From MRBY01 sp943371005 (lineage in GTDB: Bacteria; Cyanobacteriota; Cyanobacteriia; Cyanobacteriales; MRBY01), in assembly GCA_943371005.1 (NCBI GenBank), contig CALRTB020000009.1:62001-126000 (forward strand): a stretch of 64,000 nucleotides of DNA, read 5' to 3'. Shown here in pieces: positions 35,105 to 42,699 of this stretch. The stretch's first letter is position 1. Every line of letters starts with the position of its first letter. The notes below the pieces were generated by a model. That model was not told where the DNA came from, made no database searches, and saw nothing but the letters and a program-made list of their open reading frames with translations. A program made the position numbers and the translations under genes.

Positions 35105-35113
35105 TGCTATGAT
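35105..35113 (+). promoter_or_regulatory. Extended -10 promoter of the retron operon
   Basis: TGCTATGAT is an extended -10 element (TGN followed by a close match to TATAAT), 20 bases after a weak -35-like TTGGAT at 35082. Transcription would begin near 35120, just ahead of the structured region. If the retron a1 segment really begins at 35104, the true promoter must be further upstream. Confidence 0.45.
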
Positions 35114-35333
35114 GCGTTTATTGAGCTTAAAGAGAGTCGCATCAATACAGTGGAAGCAATATCTGCTTCCGAGGAGAGGGCAAAAACTTTACCTCTCTAC
35201 CTTATTGTCTAAATGAAAAAACTGTGGCACCGCAAAAATAAATATTTGAGCGAACTGCAGCAATTCAACAGATGGCAAAAATCAAAATCTGGTTATACAC
35301 CAGCGCATGATACATAGACCTGTTTTTCCTCTA

Positions 35334-35380
35334 GTTTGTTTGAGATGCGCATGCTCACTGTTTAGTGAGTTCAAACAAAC
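35334..35380 (+). other. Strong nested hairpin before the retron ORFs
   Basis: GTTTGTTTGA (35334-35343) pairs perfectly with TCAAACAAAC (35371-35380). Inside it is a second perfect stem, CTCACT-GTTT-AGTGAG (35354-35369), and the left internal loop holds the palindrome ATGCGCAT (35345-35352). It could be the msd hairpin that templates the msDNA, or an operator for the XRE protein encoded downstream. Confidence 0.6.
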
Positions 35381-35401
35381 ATAACTCTAAGGAGTTTGAA
35401 T

Positions 35402-35659
35402 ATGCTCAATGTCAAACAGGGGCAGTCGTCTAAGTCTCAACTTAAAGATTGTCGAAAATATCGACACAAGCCCTTTTTGATGAGACTGTTAATTTGGTTG
35501 ACAAGTAGTGGAATATTTCTTGTTAAAATTGCCTGCTTTGTCTCTCAAAAACCTTCTTTCCGATTTAGCGTCAATGGGTTCATTAAATTGGATTTCAAAG
35601 AGTCTGTTGAATTCACTTCTGTGAACGAAAACAGTGCACCAGAAGGCGACTGCCAATAG
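35402..35659 (+). CDS. Small single-span membrane protein, candidate retron effector
   Basis: An 85-residue protein that I do not recognise. A basic N-terminus (residues 1-24, rich in Lys and Arg) precedes one hydrophobic span at about 25-47 (LMRLLIWLTSSGIFLVKIA) and a polar, acidic C-terminus, the layout of an inner-membrane toxin with the tail outside. AAGGAG seven bases before the ATG is among the best ribosome binding sites in the window. It is the first ORF after the structured RNA region, 30 bases before the XRE gene and in line with the reverse transcriptase gene. The function as an effector is inferred from position and topology only. Confidence 0.6.
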   Translation: MLNVKQGQSSKSQLKDCRKYRHKPFLMRLLIWLTSSGIFLVKIACFVSQKPSFRFSVNGFIKLDFKESVEFTSVNENSAPEGDCQ

Positions 35660-35689
35660 TTCTATGTATATTTTAGTTTGAGGTATATA

Positions 35690-35995
35690 ATGTTGCATCG
35701 AGCTTTAAAACTAATTCGTATATTCCACGAAATGAATCAAAAAGAATTAGCAGAATTACTGGGGATTTCTCGATCTCATGTCTCAGAATTAGAAAGTGGC
35801 AAGAAAAAACCTTCATATGATTTATTGGAGAGATATTCAGAAGTTTTTGACGTACCTGTATCTAACCTTATCTTCTTTTCAGAGCATATAGAGGATATAC
35901 AAGAAATTGATTTAAAAAAATTCAAGCATCTCATCGCATCCAAAATTCTTTCAATTATGGAATTTGTGGCGATAAAATCCGGAAAAGTTGCTTGA
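35690..35995 (+). CDS. XRE-family helix-turn-helix regulator
   Basis: A 101-residue DNA-binding protein. Residues 4-60 form a Cro/C1-type domain: LIRIFHEMNQKELAELLGIS (helices 1-2) and RSHVSELESGKKKPSYDLL (recognition helix). The C-terminal 35 residues (FKHLIASKILSIMEFVAI) are helical and hydrophobic and may dimerise or contact a partner. GAGG lies six bases before ATG 35690, so this start is preferred to TTG at 35678. Retrons with an HTH accessory protein are described (a type VI class as I recall it); here it may regulate the operon or act as part of the tripartite complex. Confidence 0.8.
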   Translation: MLHRALKLIRIFHEMNQKELAELLGISRSHVSELESGKKKPSYDLLERYSEVFDVPVSNLIFFSEHIEDIQEIDLKKFKHLIASKILSIMEFVAIKSGKVA

Positions 35996-36019
35996 TAATG
36001 TACAGTAGTTTAAATTCGA

Positions 36020-36895
36020 ATGTATCCACTCAATCAATCACCATTCTATAAACTCAAATCCACGAAAAAATTACAGAAAATACTCCAAATCAGCTCTCAA
36101 AAAGAATTTTCAAATATAATCAATAATACTCGTAGATTTTACAAAGTTTACGAACAAGAGACTCGAAGTAAAAAGAGAAGGAACATTGAAGCTCCTTTTG
36201 GAAAATTAAAGATTATTCAAAAAAGAATCTCGAATTTGCTACATAGAATTGAAAAACCTAAGTATCTTATCAGTCCTTGTATTGGCAAATCATACATTTA
36301 CAATGCTTTAATACACGTAAATTCTAATCATTTTTACAAGCTTGATATTAAAAACTACTTCAACTCTGTTAGAGCAAGAAAAGTGTTCGATTTTTTGCAC
36401 TATGGCTTTAAGTGTGATAGAGATATTGCCTGGCAACTTACAGAAATAGTGACTTTTGATAATCGTTTACCTACAGGTGCACCTTGCAGCCCTCTAATTG
36501 CATATTACTCTTACGTAAAAATGTGGGATAAAATATATAGTCTTGCACAGGACAAAAACTGTCTTTTTACATTATATGTTGATGATTTAACTATTTCTGG
36601 TAGTCACATTTCTCAAACCTTAAAGAATGAGATAAGGCAAAAAATACAGTCTTTTGGATTAAAATATCATAAAGAAAAATTTGCTGTTAATAAACCCATT
36701 GAGATAACAGGCATTTTGGTTAAAGACAATGAAATTTTTCTTCCAAATCGAAAGCACAAAAAGATAAATGATCTGTACAAAGAACTCTATCAAAGTGACA
36801 CCAGTCAAGAATTTTTGCAAAACAGAATAGTTGGTCATCTTGCAGAAGCTAAAGCTGTCAAAAAATTAGCTTCTCAAGACTTAAATCTAATCTAG
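36020..36895 (+). CDS. Retron-type reverse transcriptase
   Basis: RNA-directed DNA polymerase of 291 residues that would make msDNA from the adjacent RNA. Family motifs in order: the RT0/1-like IEAPFGKLKIIQKRIS (56-71), the retron-specific NAxxH as NALIH (95-99), motif A LDIKNYF with Asp109, RT4 LPTGAPCSP (150-158), the catalytic LYVDD (185-189), and the retron VTG element as ITG (229-231) before the C-terminal RNA-recognition segment. There is no maturase or endonuclease domain, so it is not a group II intron protein. Length and start (ATG 36020) fit. Codon use is AT-rich (about 30% GC) and unlike the flanks. Confidence 0.93.
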   Translation: MYPLNQSPFYKLKSTKKLQKILQISSQKEFSNIINNTRRFYKVYEQETRSKKRRNIEAPFGKLKIIQKRISNLLHRIEKPKYLISPCIGKSYIYNALIHVNSNHFYKLDIKNYFNSVRARKVFDFLHYGFKCDRDIAWQLTEIVTFDNRLPTGAPCSPLIAYYSYVKMWDKIYSLAQDKNCLFTLYVDDLTISGSHISQTLKNEIRQKIQSFGLKYHKEKFAVNKPIEITGILVKDNEIFLPNRKHKKINDLYKELYQSDTSQEFLQNRIVGHLAEAKAVKKLASQDLNLI

Positions 36896-36924
36896 AAAAA
36901 TAATTCTAAATCGAGATTTACCTT

Positions 36925-37509
36925 CTATTCTTCATACTCTACTGCCAATGTTACATCAGCATAAATATCCGCCACCGCACATTCAAAATTGAGACTAGGA
37001 ATGACCAGCGTATCGTCAACTCCAAAATCTCGATAACCCCATATTTCTCCCGTTTGCCGTTGATAAAGCTCCACATAAATGTGTTCAGAATCAAGCAAAA
37101 TATATTCCTCTAGGCTGGGAATTTGTCGATAATATTTCAACTTTTCTTTGCTGTCATAATTTGAAGTGCTTGGCGATAAGACTTCAACAATTACTTTCGG
37201 ATACTGAATCCATTTACGCGCTTTGAGATCTTCAGGATGACAACTTACTACCAGATCCGGATAAAAATAACGCCGATTTGCTTTCCCCTGCACTTTCACA
37301 TCAGATACATTTACTCGACAACCTCGTTTTTTCAAATGAGGACGCAGGAGGCTATAAAAATTAAGAGCGATATCATTGTGAGACAACGTTCCTCCAGCCC
37401 TCGCAATAATTTCACCATTGATATATTCATAGCGAAGTTCCTGCTGTTCTTCCCACTGGAGATATTCCGCTGCGGTCATCTTTTCTGGAAACTTAGGTGT
37501 TGCAATCAT
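36925..37509 (-). CDS. Uma2-family (DUF820) putative endonuclease
   Basis: A 194-residue PD-(D/E)XK-fold protein of the Uma2 family, very abundant in cyanobacteria and of unclear role. Motifs are MTAAEYLQWEEQQELRYEYINGEI at the start (in part EEQQELRYEYINGEI), FYPDLVVSC with the catalytic Asp, PKVIVEVLSPSTSNYDSKEK with the ExK-like Glu, and EYILLDSEHIYVELY. ATG at 37509 is preferred because AGGAAAATAACG precedes it; ATG 37524 and a longer frame to 37602 exist. It lies just right of the retron and has no HIP1 sites. Confidence 0.82.
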   Translation of the reverse strand: MIATPKFPEKMTAAEYLQWEEQQELRYEYINGEIIARAGGTLSHNDIALNFYSLLRPHLKKRGCRVNVSDVKVQGKANRRYFYPDLVVSCHPEDLKARKWIQYPKVIVEVLSPSTSNYDSKEKLKYYRQIPSLEEYILLDSEHIYVELYQRQTGEIWGYRDFGVDDTLVIPSLNFECAVADIYADVTLAVEYEE

Positions 37510-37550
37510 CGTTATTTTCCTCATTCTAAGCTGAGTCGCCTGGTGAAAAA

Positions 37551-38132
37551 TTAGCGGCCCATCTTTTGTCTCATCTGCCGAATTTGTTCGTCCATTTCCC
37601 ATTTTTGGAACTGAGCTTCGAGGGGATCGGTGGCACTATTGTAAGTTTGGCGATCGCCACTGGTGCCACTAAAACTTTCCCAACTGCTGGTATAAGCATC
37701 CTCTACTTTTTGAGACGCTTGCAGTTCGTCCATTTTTTGTTTCACTTCCTGACGTTTTTGCTGGAGCTGCACCAAGAGAGACTGGGCCTGTTCAATGCGT
37801 TTTTTGGTGCCTTGCATCTTGCCCCAGAGTTGGTTCCCCTGGCGGAGGAGGGCCGCTTCCCTGGCTTTAGCCGCACTGGCGAGATCCGGTCTCCTGCCTG
37901 CTTCGGCCTGCTGTACCCGCTGGTGCCAATGTTGGATATCCTGGGCCACCTGGGCGATTTGTTGCTCCACCTGGGTCAGTTGCCGTTGTAGATCCTGGGT
38001 GAGGCGATTGGCTTCTTGTTCTTGTTCCTGGAGTTGCTCGGCGATCGCCTGGAGTTCTAACTGGGGATGCGCCTTGAGAAATTCCTCTAATCGCGTCTCA
38101 AAAAACTGCCCAACTTCGCTAAAAAGACCCAT
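37551..38132 (-). CDS. Conserved cyanobacterial coiled-coil protein, PspA-like in layout
   Basis: A 193-residue, strongly helical protein. After a short amphipathic N-terminus (MGLFSEVGQFFETRLEEFLK) almost all of residues 35-140 are Gln/Glu/Leu coiled coil, and the C-terminus ends EMDEQIRQMRQKMG. The layout recalls PspA/IM30, whose first helix binds membranes, but the sequence is not that of IM30. I recall a cyanobacterial family of this type without a known function. HIP1 sites reappear here, marking the right edge of the island. Confidence 0.75.
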   Translation of the reverse strand: MGLFSEVGQFFETRLEEFLKAHPQLELQAIAEQLQEQEQEANRLTQDLQRQLTQVEQQIAQVAQDIQHWHQRVQQAEAGRRPDLASAAKAREAALLRQGNQLWGKMQGTKKRIEQAQSLLVQLQQKRQEVKQKMDELQASQKVEDAYTSSWESFSGTSGDRQTYNSATDPLEAQFQKWEMDEQIRQMRQKMGR

Positions 38133-38212
38133 AATTTCGCCGTTTTCACAATTGCTGACTTTAGGTTAGCTTTTTTTAAGGAGGTCTGCTACAATCATTT
38201 ATCGTCACGCCA

Positions 38213-38301
38213 GGAGAGATGGCTGAGTGGTCGAAAGCAGCACATTGCTAATGTGCCGAGTCGTGTACGCGGCTCCGAGGGTTCGAATCCCTCTCTCTCC
38301 G
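38213..38301 (+). tRNA. tRNA-Ser (anticodon GCT)
   Basis: An 89-base class II tRNA: acceptor GGAGAGA/TCTCTCC with discriminator G, D arm GGCTGAGTGGTCGAAAGC, anticodon loop ATTGCTAAT (anticodon GCT at 38247-38249), a long variable arm, and T arm GAGGG-TTCGAAT-CCCTC. TACAAT about 20 bases upstream is a likely -10 element. Confidence 0.97.
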
Positions 38302-38333
38302 TACCAAGCTTAACTAAATATATTTCCACTGCT

Positions 38334-38366
38334 TCCCGCAAACCGCTACGATTGACGGGATTTTTT
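38334..38366 (+). terminator. Possible terminator of the tRNA-Ser transcript
   Basis: TCCCG pairs with CGGGA across a loop of about 17 bases (inner CCG/CGATT pairing is possible), followed by six T. It lies about 30 bases after the tRNA. Confidence 0.5.
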
Positions 38367-38515
38367 AGTGTTTGCCCAATCCCTTGGGCTTTCAGAAGAA
38401 ATGTGTGGAGTTCTATCGATTTATAAATTCCCCAGGGGCGATCGCTAGAAAATCAAGGGGAATTCGCTATTTATTAAAGACAGATAACCCCGCTGTCCGT
38501 TGAAGGATTTTTCCC

Positions 38516-41080
38516 ATGAAACCGACCCACAAGTTTCAGGTCAAAGCCGTTTTACCCCCTGTCCTGGAACCCTTGCGCCGCCTCGCCCATAACATCCACT
38601 GGGATTGGAATGTCGCCGCAAAAAGCCTCTTTGTCCGCCTCGATCCAGACCTGTGGCAACAGACGAGCCATAATCCGGTGGCCATATTGGGTCGTGTTGA
38701 CCAAGCCCGCCTCGATGAACTGGCTAAGGATGACGGTTTTATTGCCCACATGGAACGGGCCGTCGAGCAACTTGATGACTACCTCCAACAACATACCTGG
38801 TACCACAAAGCGCGGGGCGAAACCAAAGGAAAAGAATGCTACGCCTATTTCTGTGCAGAGTATGGCCTCAGTTACTGTTTGCCGATCTATTCAGGGGGTT
38901 TGGGGATTCTTGCGGGAGATCACCTCAAATCTGCCAGCGATCTCGGTTTGCCCCTCGTAGCCGTGGGTTTGTTATATCAGGAGGGGTATTTCGCCCAGTA
39001 TCTCAACCATGACGGCTGGCAGCAGGAAGAGTATCCGATCAATGATTTCTACAATATGCCCCTCCATTTAGAAAAAGATGACCAGGGGAACGAACTCATT
39101 ATTGAGGTGGAATTTCCGGGGCGGATGGTTTACGCACGGGTCTGGCGCATTGATGTGGGGACGGTGCCCCTCTACATGTTAGATACAAACATCGAACAGA
39201 ATACCAACCCCTATGACCACGATATTACCGATGAACTGTATGGGGGCGATCGCGATCTACGGCTCCACCAAGAGATCCTCCTGGGGATTGGTGGCGTGCG
39301 AATGCTAGAAAAACTAGGCTACAAGCCGACGGTCTATCACATGAACGAAGGTCACAGTGCCTTTTTGATCCTGGAGCGCATTCGCAAACTGATGCAAGAG
39401 CAAGGATTAACCTTCCGCCATGCCAAACAGTTTGCCCTCTCGACCCAAATGTTTACGACCCATACCCCCGTATCGGCCGGGTTTGATCTCTTTTCTCCGG
39501 AGCAAACCCTCCATTATGTGGGTCACTATGCCGAAAAATTTGGCCTTTCTCCAGACCGCTTCTTGGGTCTGGGTCGGGAAAATACTGGGGATTTAGAAGC
39601 ACCCTTTAACATGGCGATCTTTGCCCTCAAACACAGCGCTTTTATTAATGGTGTGAGTCAGCTCCATGGCCAAGTTTCCCGGGAAATGTTCCATAGTTTA
39701 TGGCCTGATTTTCCCCGTGACGAAGTTGGAATCACCTCGATCACAAATGGTGTCCATGCCCGCAGTGTCACCGCCCCTGCCACCCAAGATCTCTACGACC
39801 GCTATCTAGCGCCCACCTGGGATGAAGCCCCCGCCGAAAGTCATATTTGGCAAAAAGTGAGCACCATCCCCAACGAAGAACTGTGGCGTAACCACGAGCG
39901 CCAACGCTCTGACCTTGTGGTTTATATCCGGCAGCACCTCGCCAAACAATTGGAAAAACAAGGGGCCAGCGAAGCGGCGATCGCCAAAGCCAGCCAAGTA
40001 CTCAAGCCCAACCTCCTGACTATCGGGTTTGCCCGTCGTTTTGCTACCTACAAGCGGGCCAATCTCTTTTTGTATGACATTGAACGAATTAAAAAAATTA
40101 TTCTCGGCCACCCAGAGCGGCAGGTGCAGTTTGTTATCGCTGGGAAAGCTCACCCGAAGGATATTCCAGGGAAAGAGCTCATCCGAAACATCATCCATAC
40201 TGTCCAGGAAGAAGGCCTCGAAGATTATGTTGTCTTCTTACCCAACTACAATATTCACATTGCCCGTAAGATGGTTGCCGGATGCGATGTGTGGCTTAAT
40301 ACCCCCCGACGACCTAGGGAAGCATCTGGGACTTCCGGGATGAAGGCGGCGATGAATGGCTTACCAAATTTAAGCGTTCTTGATGGCTGGTGGGACGAGG
40401 CCGATTATACCCGCACCGGTTGGGCGATCGGCCACGGGGAAATTTACGATGATCAAGATTACCAAGACCGGGTAGAAGCCAGCGCCCTATATGAACTGCT
40501 AGAAAAGGAAATTGTGCCCTTATTCTATACGCGTAATAGTTTCGATGTGCCAGAAGGTTGGGTCAATAAAATGAAGGAGGCGATTCGCCTTAATTGCCCC
40601 ATGTTTAATACATCGCGGATGCTCCGGGACTATGCCCAAAAAGCTTATTTTAAATTGAGCGATCGCTACTTTGAACTCAGCGACAATCACTACCAAGCCG
40701 TCCAAGAACTCGCCGATTGGAAATCCCAACTCTTTAAGGCCTGGTACAACATCCGCATTGAAGCCTTTGACGTTGCAGAGTCCGCCGAAATAGACATTCA
40801 ACAGCCCGTCCATGTCAAAGCAATCCTTGATCTCACGACCCTCACCCCAGATGATCTGGCTGTGCAAATTTACCTCGGCACCATCAACGACCAAGACGAA
40901 CTCATTGACGGCGAAAGTTATCCCATGACCTTCCAGGGCATGACCGCCGACCAAAAAGCGATCTACCAAGGGGTCGTGCAATACCGAAAAAGTGGCTACC
41001 AAGGCATGGCCCTACGCATCCTCCCCCACCATCCCCACCTAGACGATGCCACCGAACCCCGTCTCATCCGGTGGGCCTAG
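38516..41080 (+). CDS. glgP: Alpha-glucan (glycogen) phosphorylase
   Basis: Releases glucose 1-phosphate from glycogen using pyridoxal phosphate. The 854-residue product belongs to the short prokaryotic alpha-glucan phosphorylase group with an N-terminal DUF3417-like domain (VLEPLRRLAHNIHWDWN). Family blocks include AYFCAEYGLSYCLPIYSGGLG near 120, YHMNEGHSAF near 280, TTHTPVSAGFDLF, NGVHARSVT, and the PLP-lysine region EASGTSGMKAAMNGLPNLSV near residue 605. It stands between tRNA-Ser and apcD, far from glgA at 27.6 kb. Confidence 0.95.
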   Translation: MKPTHKFQVKAVLPPVLEPLRRLAHNIHWDWNVAAKSLFVRLDPDLWQQTSHNPVAILGRVDQARLDELAKDDGFIAHMERAVEQLDDYLQQHTWYHKARGETKGKECYAYFCAEYGLSYCLPIYSGGLGILAGDHLKSASDLGLPLVAVGLLYQEGYFAQYLNHDGWQQEEYPINDFYNMPLHLEKDDQGNELIIEVEFPGRMVYARVWRIDVGTVPLYMLDTNIEQNTNPYDHDITDELYGGDRDLRLHQEILLGIGGVRMLEKLGYKPTVYHMNEGHSAFLILERIRKLMQEQGLTFRHAKQFALSTQMFTTHTPVSAGFDLFSPEQTLHYVGHYAEKFGLSPDRFLGLGRENTGDLEAPFNMAIFALKHSAFINGVSQLHGQVSREMFHSLWPDFPRDEVGITSITNGVHARSVTAPATQDLYDRYLAPTWDEAPAESHIWQKVSTIPNEELWRNHERQRSDLVVYIRQHLAKQLEKQGASEAAIAKASQVLKPNLLTIGFARRFATYKRANLFLYDIERIKKIILGHPERQVQFVIAGKAHPKDIPGKELIRNIIHTVQEEGLEDYVVFLPNYNIHIARKMVAGCDVWLNTPRRPREASGTSGMKAAMNGLPNLSVLDGWWDEADYTRTGWAIGHGEIYDDQDYQDRVEASALYELLEKEIVPLFYTRNSFDVPEGWVNKMKEAIRLNCPMFNTSRMLRDYAQKAYFKLSDRYFELSDNHYQAVQELADWKSQLFKAWYNIRIEAFDVAESAEIDIQQPVHVKAILDLTTLTPDDLAVQIYLGTINDQDELIDGESYPMTFQGMTADQKAIYQGVVQYRKSGYQGMALRILPHHPHLDDATEPRLIRWA

Positions 41081-41260
41081 GACAAACTGTCCAGGAGACT
41101 ATCCCAATGGCAATTTACCCCTATACTGGGGAAGAACTTTCCCTGAGAGAGTTTACGTTTCTTAAAATTATCGGGCAATCATTAAAGCCCGAATGCCTTG
41201 TGAGACAATAGTCTAAGCTATTAAACTAAGCAAGAATCCATTTATTAAAACAACAATAAT

Positions 41261-41746
41261 ATGAGCGTCGTTAGTCAAGTTATCCTGAGAGCCGATGACG
41301 AACTCCGCTATCCCAGCAGCGGTGAACTCTCGGGGATTAAAAACTTTTTAGCCACTGGGGCGGTACGGATCCGCATTGCGGAGACCCTTGCCGACAACGA
41401 AAAGAAAATCGTTGACCAAGCCCAAAAGCAACTGTTTAGCATCCACCCAGAATATCGAACTGCGGGCGGAAATGCAGCCACCACTAAGCAATATAACCAA
41501 TGTCTGCGGGACTACGGTTGGTACCTACGCCTGGTCACCTACGGTATCCTCGCTGGCGACAAAGATCCCATTGAAAGGATTGGTTTGATTGGGGTGAAAG
41601 AAATGTATAACGCCCTCGGTGTACCGGTGCCTGGGATGGTCGATGCGATTCGCTGCCTCAAGGATGCCGCTCTTGGTGTGCTTGATTCAGAGGAAGCCAG
41701 AATTGCGGCTCCTTACTTCGACTTCATTGCCCAAGCAATGTCCTAG
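41261..41746 (+). CDS. apcD: Allophycocyanin alpha-B subunit
   Basis: Phycobilisome terminal emitter that passes excitation energy to photosystem I and, by report, takes part in state transitions. The 161-residue globin-like biliprotein starts MSVVSQVILRADDELRYPSS and has the bilin-binding Cys in QCLRDYGWYLRLVTYG near residue 81. IGVKEMYNALGVPVPGMVD is typical. The wording ELSGIKNFLATGAVRI and NEKKIVDQAQKQLF fits ApcD better than ApcA (which has a different N-terminus) or ApcB. A strong terminator follows, so it is probably a single-gene unit. Confidence 0.93.
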   Translation: MSVVSQVILRADDELRYPSSGELSGIKNFLATGAVRIRIAETLADNEKKIVDQAQKQLFSIHPEYRTAGGNAATTKQYNQCLRDYGWYLRLVTYGILAGDKDPIERIGLIGVKEMYNALGVPVPGMVDAIRCLKDAALGVLDSEEARIAAPYFDFIAQAMS

Positions 41747-41795
41747 GTTCAAGCTAGGCGATCGCGGTCTAATTCAACTAAATTATTCCGTTGGG

Positions 41796-41826
41796 AATCA
41801 GGGCTGTTTTCGCACCCTGATTTTTT
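41796..41826 (+). terminator. Rho-independent terminator of apcD
   Basis: Perfect 8-bp stem AATCAGGG/CCCTGATT around an 11-base loop, followed by a T run. Confidence 0.85.
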
Positions 41827-41854
41827 ATTGCTTCTTTAGTCTGCAGGCAGCTTT

Positions 41855-41971
41855 CCCAGGGCCACCCCTCTAGCTCCCCTCTAGGGGAGAATGGCTCCCT
41901 CTGTCCTGGCGGGCACTTTCCCCGGGGAATTACCCCTTCTGGCTTTCAGCCACCTTCCCCAAGGAAGGATT
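41855..41971. repeat. Palindromic interspersed repeat, copy 2
   Basis: Two palindromic units in tandem. One is CTCCCCTCTAGGGGAG followed by GTCCTGGCGGGCACTTTCC; the other is CTTCTGGCTTTCAGCCACC followed by CCTTCCCCAAGGAAGG. Each half matches one of the copies at 26.4 and 42.7 kb. It lies between apcD and a membrane protein gene and encodes nothing visible. Confidence 0.5.
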
Positions 41972-42023
41972 GTTGTTGGGTATCCTAGCAAGTAACAGAT
42001 TTGTCTATGGGTCAAGAATAGAG

Positions 42024-42569
42024 ATGACAGCATCACGCGCCCAAAAGCACGACTTTCCTTGGATTTCCTTGGGGCTTTTTTGTTTAGCCTATGGGGTGTT
42101 TGGGTGGCTGGTGGGAGAAATGATCCCAGCATGGCAGACATGGCTCTTGGCGCATCAGGCATGGTTTTTTTGGCCCATTGATCGGGCGATCGCCTTCAAG
42201 ATGGCCTGGGGATTTGGCGGGGGACTCGTGATCCTGCTGATGGTAGTTCTAGTGGCTCCCCTGCGGATCATGCAATTGTTATTTGGGACTTGGCTGCGTT
42301 CCGATGCCAAGGCTTTTATGTCGGTCTTAGCCTGGGCTTTTGCGGCGGTATTGATTATTTGTTGGCTAGAGCAATTTGTCCGCTTTTTTGTGTTGCTTTC
42401 AGCGGGGGTTCTATGTCACCTAGATTTGCAGATTCGTGGTTATCGGGTGTGGCAGGTTTTTCTCATCCTCAGTGGAATGGGTCTGGGGAGCTTTGCCCTA
42501 GGAGGATATTTATTTTCTCAGTTTCAGATTGAAATCGCTCAATTTTGGTCTATTCTCCAATCGGCCTAA
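42024..42569 (+). CDS. Hypothetical membrane protein
   Basis: A 181-residue protein with four predicted spans: ISLGLFCLAYGVFGWLVGEM, a Gly-rich helix before VLLM VVLVAP-like residues, WAFAAVLIICWLEQF, and LILSGMGLGSFALGGYLF. A conserved-looking Trp-rich loop (QTWLLAHQAWFFWPIDR) lies between the first two. I do not recognise a family. ATG at 42024 is preferred over TTG at 41970, which would lie within the repeat. Confidence 0.65.
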   Translation: MTASRAQKHDFPWISLGLFCLAYGVFGWLVGEMIPAWQTWLLAHQAWFFWPIDRAIAFKMAWGFGGGLVILLMVVLVAPLRIMQLLFGTWLRSDAKAFMSVLAWAFAAVLIICWLEQFVRFFVLLSAGVLCHLDLQIRGYRVWQVFLILSGMGLGSFALGGYLFSQFQIEIAQFWSILQSA

Positions 42570-42699
42570 AGTCTGAGCATTGTCAAAAACAATTAATTGT
42601 TTCCTAATCTTCACCCCTAAAACCCTGGTAGTTTAGGAGATCTTTCTTGTGAATTCTTAGGTGGTTGCCCCCAAGATTGGGAATAAGGGGGCTATTTTT

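Larger units (their letters stand above)
35104..35400 (+). ncRNA. Candidate retron msr-msd non-coding RNA region
   Basis: Between the divergent gene and the first retron ORF lie about 300 gene-free bases with ordered secondary structure. Stem-loop 1 is GGAAGCA-ATATC-TGCTTCC (35152-35170) and stem-loop 2 is GAGAGG with CCTCTC (35174-35197), both in the position expected of msr. An AGC that could hold the branching G lies at 35124-35126. Two a1/a2 pairings are possible: 35104-35116 with 35304-35315 (11 of 12 pairs, one bulge and one mismatch), giving an RNA of about 212 bases; or ATTGAGC at 35120 with GCTCAAT at 35404, which would include the long hairpin at 35334. Boundaries are uncertain. Confidence 0.5.

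Noticed and set aside
35402..35659. Reading the region as part of the retron RNA only, with no protein
   Set aside because: The strong AAGGAG site, full-length frame and clear hydrophobic segment argue for translation, although overlap with RNA function is not excluded.
36020..36895. Group II intron or diversity-generating retroelement reverse transcriptase
   Set aside because: No maturase (X/D) or endonuclease domain, no intron RNA features, and no variable-repeat/template-repeat pair; the NAxxH and VTG-type motifs favour a retron.
34000..38000. CRISPR array or insertion sequence in the accessory island
   Set aside because: No direct repeats of CRISPR length and spacing and no transposase-like frame or flanking terminal repeats were seen.
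41261..41746. Alternative call as ApcF or ApcB
   Set aside because: The N-terminal MSVVSQVILRADDELRYPSS and the EKKIVDQAQKQLF segment match ApcD more closely than the beta-type subunits.
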